The notes beneath the pieces are model-generated. The model ran no database searches. It was not told where the DNA came from and saw nothing but the letters and a program-made list of their open reading frames with translations. The position numbers were made by a program, and so were the translations under genes. A stretch of DNA of 64,000 bases from Dicyema japonicum (lineage: Eukaryota > Dicyemida > Rhombozoa > Dicyemidae). Position 1 is the stretch's first letter; each line of letters starts with the position of its first letter. This document shows, in pieces, positions 57,968-64,000 of this stretch. The stretch lies in the NCBI GenBank assembly GCA_011109175.1, contig RDEW01000006.1, positions 1,572,133 to 1,636,132 on the forward strand. The letters run 5' to 3'.

Positions 57968-58354
57968 ATGCCTCAACCAAGAAGTGGAGATTACATCAGA
58001 GACCACTCACTAATTCTGAGATACTCGTTTATCCGTTCCGACTGCGTTTCAGGGACGATTGGGGCAGCTTATTCATCCTCCTCTGTGAATCAACTTACTC
58101 AACCGTCACTAATAAAGATCAACCACCCTCTATCCAAAAAGGTCTCAGATGATGAAATTTCGTATTTAAAAGACCTCCTCCGAACTTATAGTGTTTCTAA
58201 ATCTTTGATAACACAAATTGTCGTGAAATCGAATGCAGGAAAATCAGACAGTTTGTCAAGCACCACCTGGAAACTCGTTGTCATTTTAAATATAACCATT
58301 CCTGATTTATTCAGTCAAGAGTCAAGAAATCTACTCATCCGTATTATGTTCTGA
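57968..58354 (+). CDS. Unrecognised open frame, 128 codons
   Basis: The frame reads HSLILRYSFIRSDCVSGTIG, then INHPLSKKVSDDEISYLKDL with LRTYSVSKSLITQIVV and VVILNITIPDLFSQ. It has a normal protein-like composition and ordinary hydrophobic spacing. No transposon motif or known family is seen. An internal CAG at 58051 and GTAAG-like sites are absent or weak, so a single exon is possible. Strand and spacing would fit a continuation of the exons near 57.1 kb, but intervening stops are not explained. Confidence 0.35.
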   Translation: MPQPRSGDYIRDHSLILRYSFIRSDCVSGTIGAAYSSSSVNQLTQPSLIKINHPLSKKVSDDEISYLKDLLRTYSVSKSLITQIVVKSNAGKSDSLSSTTWKLVVILNITIPDLFSQESRNLLIRIMF

Positions 58355-58976
58355 TTGTATGGGTTTTCCTTTAAAATCCGTCCACATCGTCTTGCTATGC
58401 CGACACAAACTGAGACACACATCCCGGAAGCAGTGGGATCCTTCGATGAGCAGGGGCAAAAATGGCAAGGGCGATAAGGGGAACCATGATCACTTAATTA
58501 GCTTAGTTACCTGTCTTAGTGTTTCTTGGGGTTATGTTAATACAACATTCCTGAGTTATGGCTATTAGTGACGGAAATAATTTTATCAAATATGACCAAT
58601 TATGACAAAATCGGAGGAGTCGACCAGAGGCAATTACTGAGGTTCCTGTATTTTTTAAAAAAATCAGAAAGCCTATTTGAAAGTCATCCAATCTGCTTTG
58701 ACATTTGAGGACATCTTTAAGTGTTACAAGAATAATATGGATACGTTATCGATTAATGATAAAGCCATTCATGTGTGTCAACCACAGGCATGGAGTCAAA
58801 ACCTTGCAATAATTCGCACAACTAGCTAATCAGTTTTTAGAGCGAAGATATGTCCATGAACAAGGAGAGAGTAAAGGATTTGAAATGGTAGTTTTTTCTA
58901 ATGGGAAAGGCCTAAGAAAAGGTATAATTTTAATTAAAATAATCCTAATTATGGGAAAAAAGAATTTTCTCCACGT

Positions 58977-59305
58977 GGAGCCATGTGGTGCTACGTAGCT
59001 AATTTGTTCAAGTTTTCTGTTTTTTTGTCTGTTCTTCCTCCCCTTCCTACTGGAGTAGCGTCACTTGGTTTACCTGTCTCAGGTGGCGCCCAGTGCCAGA
59101 CTGGCACGAAAAAGATCATTTGCTTCCCCCACTCAACTGGAGGTGTTTCCACTACTGCAAGGAATAGTCGTCTTTTACCTCTTATGCTGGTTTTCTCGTT
59201 GGACTTGTGTGACGTTGAAGGACTCTAACAGTGGCAACTGGATACACTTAATTAGTTGTTTACTGTTGACTTTTTTCTCGGTGTATCCGGGTTTAATAAA
59301 TAAAT
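58977..59305 (+). repeat. Repeat family A (~300 bp), copy 3
   Basis: It starts 'gagccatgtggtgctacgta' and contains 'cacctgtctcaggtggcgcc', 'cccactcaactggaggtgtt', 'ggcaactggatacacttaat' and 'tcggtgtatccgggtttaat', in the same order as 5531-5860. The two copies are the clearest pair. Confidence 0.65.
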
Positions 59306-59694
59306 GTAAAATACTTCAAATTATATCGAAAACACTGGAGTACCCTCATCTCTCCTCAGAAAATGCGTTATCTTCCAATACAACAACTTTCTGCGTTCAC
59401 GTCGATTTACTTAGTAAACTGGACTATTTACTACAAGAGTAATATAGTGACTTTAATTGTCATGACTCTATGCCTGGCTCATTGGGGATGTTCTAAACAT
59501 CTCCCTCAACACTCTTATATAATTTATAGCACTTTGGGATAACACTACTCAACGTTATAACAATTACTGTCATTTTTTATGAACGCCATGAAATAACCTT
59601 GAATGTCTTGCAGACATTGGTTGCTACTTGTATAATTTTAAAATCAAAAGTATCTCCCACATATTATTGGAGAACCTCAAGACCACCAAGAAGG

Positions 59695-59880
59695 CAAACA
59701 CAACTAATTAAGTGATCCCAGCTTCCAATACTCCGACCTCTCCTTGCGTGATCTTCAATTGTCCTGTTGAACCTAACTGTCGAACGGTGAAGTTCCGTAA
59801 ATGTCTACAAAGGATCTCGATCAGGTAGTCCTTAAACTATTTTCTGGTTCTTGCAGAAAACCATAAATATTTTGCCAAGA
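59695..59880 (-). mobile_element. Jockey-like LINE 3' end, second copy of the 12.9-kb element
   Basis: 'aactaattaagtgatcccag' + 'cttccaatac', and 'tttctggttcttgcagaaa', match 12885-13085. It is short and 5'-truncated. Confidence 0.5.
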
Positions 59881-60009
59881 TTATCTCATTTGGCTGCATT
59901 AAAGATTTTTAATTAAATAATTATCAAAGCAGAAATTGTGAATTAATTGCTGTTAATAACAAAATCTGCATTTGCGACCCAACCAAGTCAAAACTCGAAG
60001 GATCTTGTT

Positions 60010-60210
60010 CTGCTCTTTGCCTCTCTCAATTACTGGAAACTCACATGCCCAGTGTCTGGTCGGCATCCAAAAGTGATCTTTTTTTCCGACTCCACATGAA
60101 GGGTTCTCACAACGTCGGATATAGATGGCTGCGTCTCACTCTGACCGTAGTAACCGACTATATGTTAACCTATGACCTCATTCCAGTGAGGGTTATTAAA
60201 TAATAAATCA
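60010..60210 (+). repeat. Repeat family A, diverged copy
   Basis: 'catgcccagtgtctggtcgg' and 'gggttctcacaacgtcgg' match the central blocks of family A. Confidence 0.4.
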
Positions 60211-60299
60211 TTTGTCTCTTCATACGTGTATCTCCCTTAGTCAGACAATATTATCTCTGTTTTTTAAAGCCTTTTCACGAGAGCCATAGTATTTATAGC

Positions 60300-60575
60300 T
60301 CCGCATAGGCAAGACACACACTTTATTTAAGTAAAGAACAGTTAATTTTAACTAATCGTAGAACCAAGGAATGATCGTCACTTCTTTTTTTTTCTTGTGT
60401 GAGTGTCCTTCTAGACAATCCAGTTCCGCAGTGAGTATCCACTGATGACGGCGTCACTAGTCAAACCTTTTCTGCATCGTAGATGCGTGGAACCTTCCAC
60501 CAGGTGAACAGCAGGGAGATTCGAACCCGTACCCTAAGCCACTTGAACCCGACAACTAACCACTATGCCATCCTT
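60300..60575 (-). repeat. tRNA-derived SINE, best copy with A and B boxes
   Basis: Read on the minus strand, the 5' head from 60575 is GGATGGCATAGTGGTTAGTT, with an A box (TGGCATAGTGG). About 35 bp on is GGTTCGAATCTCC, a perfect B box. The body ('gactagtgacgccgtcatca', 'actgcggaactggattgtc') follows, and the tail is 'aaataaagtgtgtgtcttgc'. Head, body and tail are in the right order for a pol III-transcribed SINE of about 275 bp. Other copies or parts lie at 17.1, 34.7, 49.1 and 62.3 kb. Confidence 0.75.
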
Positions 60576-60739
60576 CTGTTTGGTGACCGTAAATGTTGTA
60601 GCAAGTAGAACGGAATAATTGAATTAGCAAGTTCCTAAAACTTAATGTGCTTAATTGACAATATTCGTTCGATTATATTCTGGTTGCTTAATTGGAAATT
60701 ATAAACAACTTTTGTGTTGTTCCCGTCTTATTTTGATGT

Positions 60740-60960
60740 GGATTCCTCGGTTACCTATTCGTTCTGCTCTGCCTCCTTCGATCCCTATAAACGTCATTGG
60801 ATATTCCTAATTTGGAAGACGCCCAATACCTGGCCATCATCCTTTTTTCTTTACTCCAATGGATGGGTTCTTATTTGAAGTGATGTTGGAAAGATACGTT
60901 CCATTCGACTATGGAACTGGATTAACTCAGTACGGGTGTATTTAGGGTTATTAATGATCA
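60740..60960 (+). repeat. Repeat family A, diverged copy
   Basis: 'acgcccaatacctggccatc', 'ccaatggatgggttctta' and 'ggaactggattaactcagta' then 'gtatttagggttattaat' follow family A order. Confidence 0.4.
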
Positions 60961-61105
60961 GTTATAATTTTATAACAGTCACAAAGAAATAATTCATTCA
61001 AAAATCAGAAAATTAAAATTCAAAAACCGTAAATTCGTTAATTAAATAAATTAAATTCAAACAGGGGTCAATTCGATGCTAATTTTATCAACTTGATAAG
61101 ATCGA

Positions 61106-61297
61106 TTAAAACACGGACAATCTAAAATTCATATAACTATTACATTTCTTAGCATAAAATTTAAACGTTTTACTATGTTTAATGGGTTCTTCTGGGTCTG
61201 TTAATTTTCCAGATTCATGTCTGATAAGTATAGAACCATCTACAAAGTGGATTACTTGTTTAATTGGGTCATCTTCATGAATTGGGTCGAATTTCAT
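61106..61297 (-). CDS. Unrecognised small open frame, 63 codons
   Basis: The frame reads MKFDPIHEDDPIKQVIHFVD, GSILIRHESGKLTDPEEPIK and a basic end KCNSYMNFRLSVF. Composition is protein-like and charged, unlike the AT-driven frames around it. No family, no repeat match in the window and no splice partner were found. It may be an exon of a host gene. Confidence 0.3.
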   Translation of the reverse strand: MKFDPIHEDDPIKQVIHFVDGSILIRHESGKLTDPEEPIKHSKTFKFYAKKCNSYMNFRLSVF

Positions 61298-61299
61298 GT

Positions 61300-62235
61300 T
61301 TATCAGAGAATTTTTATTTTTTAATTATTTATTCAAATTTGGTTAACCACTCAAAATTATAATTTATAAAAAAAATTAATAATAAAATATAAATAAATAA
61401 AAAACATCCGCTCTTAGTAACAATGCCGGATCTCTCTCCACATTTACTGAGAATTTTTAAGGCCAGTATTGAACAAGGAAGCCACCGAAGAATCCTAGTC
61501 TAGGACTATCGAAGCACTCCTACTTGAATCACAACCAAAATTCGTGAAACGGGCAACTTATATAACATCCCCTCAACGACATTTTACATACCTCAATGAT
61601 CAATCGGGATACAAAAATTTCTGAATCCGTTATGGCGAGCTGTTCTGAAGATCATTCCCCTTTTCGACCTCTCTTTATCGGCTTTGGATCACTTAATTAG
61701 AGAGGATATTCTTTCTCTTTAAGCTTAATGATCATGAGACAATAATGTCATCCAATCTGATATAAAATATATCTTTGGCAATGGATGGGATGTCTTCATC
61801 GACGTGACTATCCGCAGGAGAAGATATCAGGTAGGACAATTTTTTGATCCAATTTAAGTTGGAAAAAACGTATGAGACGCAATAACGTTGAGTTTTCACG
61901 ACATAGCTCTTGCCGTTTAATAATCTTTGCGAAATACGTTGAAGGTATTGATTTCAATAGATTCACGTGTTCATCTCCATCCCACAATACTATCCCATTT
62001 ATTTTAAATAATCGTGGATACGTTTTTAAACAGGTTTTATCCAGTCTCCCGGGTCAGAATGGATACATTTTTTATACATCAGACTCATCATCCTTTTCAA
62101 GGGTTATTTAAAACTCCTTAGTGGATGATTGATCCATTCAAATCCAAAATTTTAAACTCTGATTCCGAATTAAAAGAGGAATTAATAAACCTAAAAATAA
62201 TAAATCTTATGAAATTTATAACTATTCGTAGAGGA
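61300..62235. other. Intergenic, no supported gene
   Basis: Broken plus-strand strings (MPDLSPHLLRIFKASIEQGS at 61423 and NGWDVFIDVTIRRRRYQVGQ near 61780) look like a decayed coding sequence, possibly a LINE, but no diagnostic motif is present. Confidence 0.3.
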
Positions 62236-62239
62236 GAAC

Positions 62240-62440
62240 GAATGAATATTCTCAAGTTTTTTTCTGACGTTGTGTGTCTTTTATAGACGATCAGGTTCCG
62301 CACTGAAATGTTCACTGATGACTGCTTCACTCGTCTAGCCAAAGCATTCCTTGGTTCTCCCTCATCGATTAGTTATATTAACTGTTCTTTAATTAAAATA
62401 AAGTGTGCCCTGCCTGTGAGGAGCTAATATGGCTCTACGT
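62240..62440. repeat. tRNA-derived SINE pieces in opposite orientation
   Basis: 62265-62345 ('gatcaggttccgcactgaaa', 'gatgactgcttcactcgtct') is a body piece in the orientation of the 60.4-kb copy. 62355-62440 ('gaacagt' mirrored as 'actgttctttaattaaaat', 'aaagtgtgccctgcctgtga') is a tail in the reverse orientation. The two pieces meet head-on. Confidence 0.55.
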
Positions 62441-62444
62441 ATAA

Positions 62445-64000
62445 GTGAAGTTTTTTTTACATATAAATTATCTTTCGAATACCTCAGTTTTGACAGAATT
62501 CGAAGATTACCCAATTTTTATTAAAGAAAAGAGAGTAAACGGTTATATAGCGGCTGCGAGCGAGATTCGCTCAAATAACCAGCAGCGCTCACGAGGGTCT
62601 CATTCTTATAATTCAAAAATTATAGAACAGTTTCCAAAATCATGTAATTCGATCTCTCAGATAATCTTGTAGCTTCCAACTTCATATCTTTTAAGAGAGA
62701 AGTTGTTAATTATTTATAGAGAATGTTGAGAAAGCACTACTTTAAAGCATCACGTTTATCCATATCCGTCATTGTGATAATTCCTCCAATGAAGTGGAAA
62801 AATGAGGATCCTGTTTCGATGTCGACCAGCCAAGGCGTCTTTCGAGTTGGATTATTTATTTAGATTGATCCCACGACACCAACTTCCACTAAATGATTAA
62901 TTTTAAATATTAATTGCATAAAATATTATTTTCAATATTTAAAATGAGTCAATTTATATTTTTAAACAAAATTTATATCGTGAGGCGATCCATTTTCAAG
63001 GAAAGGTTCAAACCTGTCAGGGTAAGGCCCATAGTAGTCTAACTCTCAATCAGGCTGAACCTCACCTAATTTCTGTTAATAAAAATTCAAAAAAAATAAT
63101 GAAAGCACAAAAATATCCCAAACAGAAATCTCTGAATCCAATATATTTCTCTTCTTCGGAATATAATTTAATCAATTGTAACAGCAGCAAATTCGAAGAA
63201 ATTTACGTTAGCGGACTATGTCATATTTTGGCGGAGATCCGCCCTAATCTATAGGAGTCAGGGATGGACATTTCTTAGAGATTTTGGTTCATAAAATTGA
63301 AATATTCCTTAAAGATTGATGACTTGAAACTATTAGTCAAATTTATCGTCAATATCCTTTAATTGTAGTGACACCATTATTTTAGAATCATTAAAATTAG
63401 TTTAATTTATTTTTCACTTTGGTAATCTTCACATAGAACCTTGTACGAGAGATGAGGTCCTTACCAACTCGGTTGAAATCTCGGAAGATCGATAGAGGCT
63501 TTTGGATATGTATCGAGAATGGAAGACTTTATTTCCGAAGCTTTTTGGGATGTTCTGTGAAAGACCTATGACTACCTTACTAACAAAAAAGATATAATTT
63601 CCTGCAATAGAGGTAGGTCACCACTATAACCTTCCAATCAATTAAACATGTGGTTAACGATTACGTTAGAATTATTAAAATGAGGTAACATAATCATTCA
63701 CCATTAAAAGTGCCCCCAACTGATTTACAAGTTTAATGTGGAGATAGTTGCTTATATCTATGGCCTAATCGAAGAATTGAAAAAAACCCGGGACGATGAA
63801 AACTATTCACTACAAAGAACCTACAAATTTTTGGGTCTGACTCAAAGTGGAAAGGATTACTTGATGCGGACTTTAATTCATTTTAGTTTTATGATTAACC
63901 CGTCTTGTCTCTTGTAAGTTAGTGGACCAGGGGCCCAATTCTAGGTTGGGTGTTCAAAGCCTTATGCCTCCGAGGAACAGATAAATATCCCAACAGATTT
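62445..64000. other. Right end of window, no supported gene
   Basis: A 75-codon plus frame at 62445-62672 (FEDYPIFIKEKRVNGYIAAA) and a plus frame near 63735-63910 (VEIVAYIYGLIEELKKTRDD) are protein-like but unrecognised. A copy of the ~50-bp motif is at 63604-63655. The remainder is AT-rich. Confidence 0.3.

Noticed and set aside
60440-60575. Functional tRNA gene on the minus strand
   Set aside because: A and B boxes are present, but no acceptor stem or anticodon arm pairs properly and a SINE body follows directly.
1-64000. Bacterial or organellar origin
   Set aside because: Genes have spliceosomal-type GT..AG introns, there are no operons or Shine-Dalgarno sites, and LINEs, hAT and Tc1 elements fill the window.

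Overview
The window is AT-rich (roughly one third G+C by eye) eukaryotic, metazoan-type DNA: a few compact host genes in a dense field of decayed transposable elements. Six host genes could be reconstructed on the minus strand (five with a recognisable fold or family), plus one on the plus strand and its truncated copy. Nearly all their introns are only about 20-28 nt with GT..AG ends. Animal gene families (TALE homeobox, snurportin, WIPI/ATG18, SLC7, MARVEL) cut by introns this small are what is known from dicyemid mesozoans, so a Dicyema-like parasite is my best guess. This is an inference, not a match.

Host genes: a four-helix MARVEL-type membrane protein (1.9-2.3 kb, minus); a TALE homeodomain gene (13.9-14.3 kb, plus) with a near-identical truncated copy at 3.9-4.25 kb; a WIPI/ATG18 beta-propeller gene (17.6-18.7 kb, minus); an unrecognised two-exon gene (19.5-19.8 kb, minus); a very divergent homeodomain gene (21.2-21.8 kb, minus); an SLC7-type amino-acid transporter (34.9-36.4 kb, minus) whose 3' half is duplicated as a pseudogene at 49.1-49.8 kb; and snurportin-1 (55.4-56.3 kb, minus). 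They share no pathway, and each stands alone between repeats.

Mobile DNA: four groups of non-LTR retrotransposons. These are RTE-like (6.2-9.9, 14.8-15.7, 24.4-24.8, 25.4-25.8, 33.4-34.3, 47.7-48.2 kb); Jockey/CR1-like (12.9-13.4, 28.1-29.6, 37.1-39.9, 49.85-51.75, 56.4-56.9, 59.7-59.9 kb); an R4/Dong-like element with a C-terminal restriction-like endonuclease (44.0-46.9 kb) lying between long inverted repeats built of ~95-bp tandem units; and 3'-end pieces of another LINE group (0-0.9, 4.3-4.5, 16.5-16.7, 23.6, 25.0-25.3, 26.0-26.4 kb). DNA transposons include hAT elements with recognisable terminal inverted repeats and 8-bp target duplications (32.1-33.2 and 48.8-49.1 kb), a Tc1-like element (53.4-54.6 kb) and an IS630/mariner-like element whose inverted repeats are short tandem arrays (40.6-41.2 kb). 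A tRNA-derived SINE family and a second ~300-bp repeat family are scattered throughout.

The most notable points are the tiny introns, the duplicated and divergent homeobox genes, isolated one-base frameshifts at or near short G runs in otherwise well conserved host genes, a foldback-like structure around the R4-like LINE, and a roughly five-fold excess of the palindrome CACGTG.
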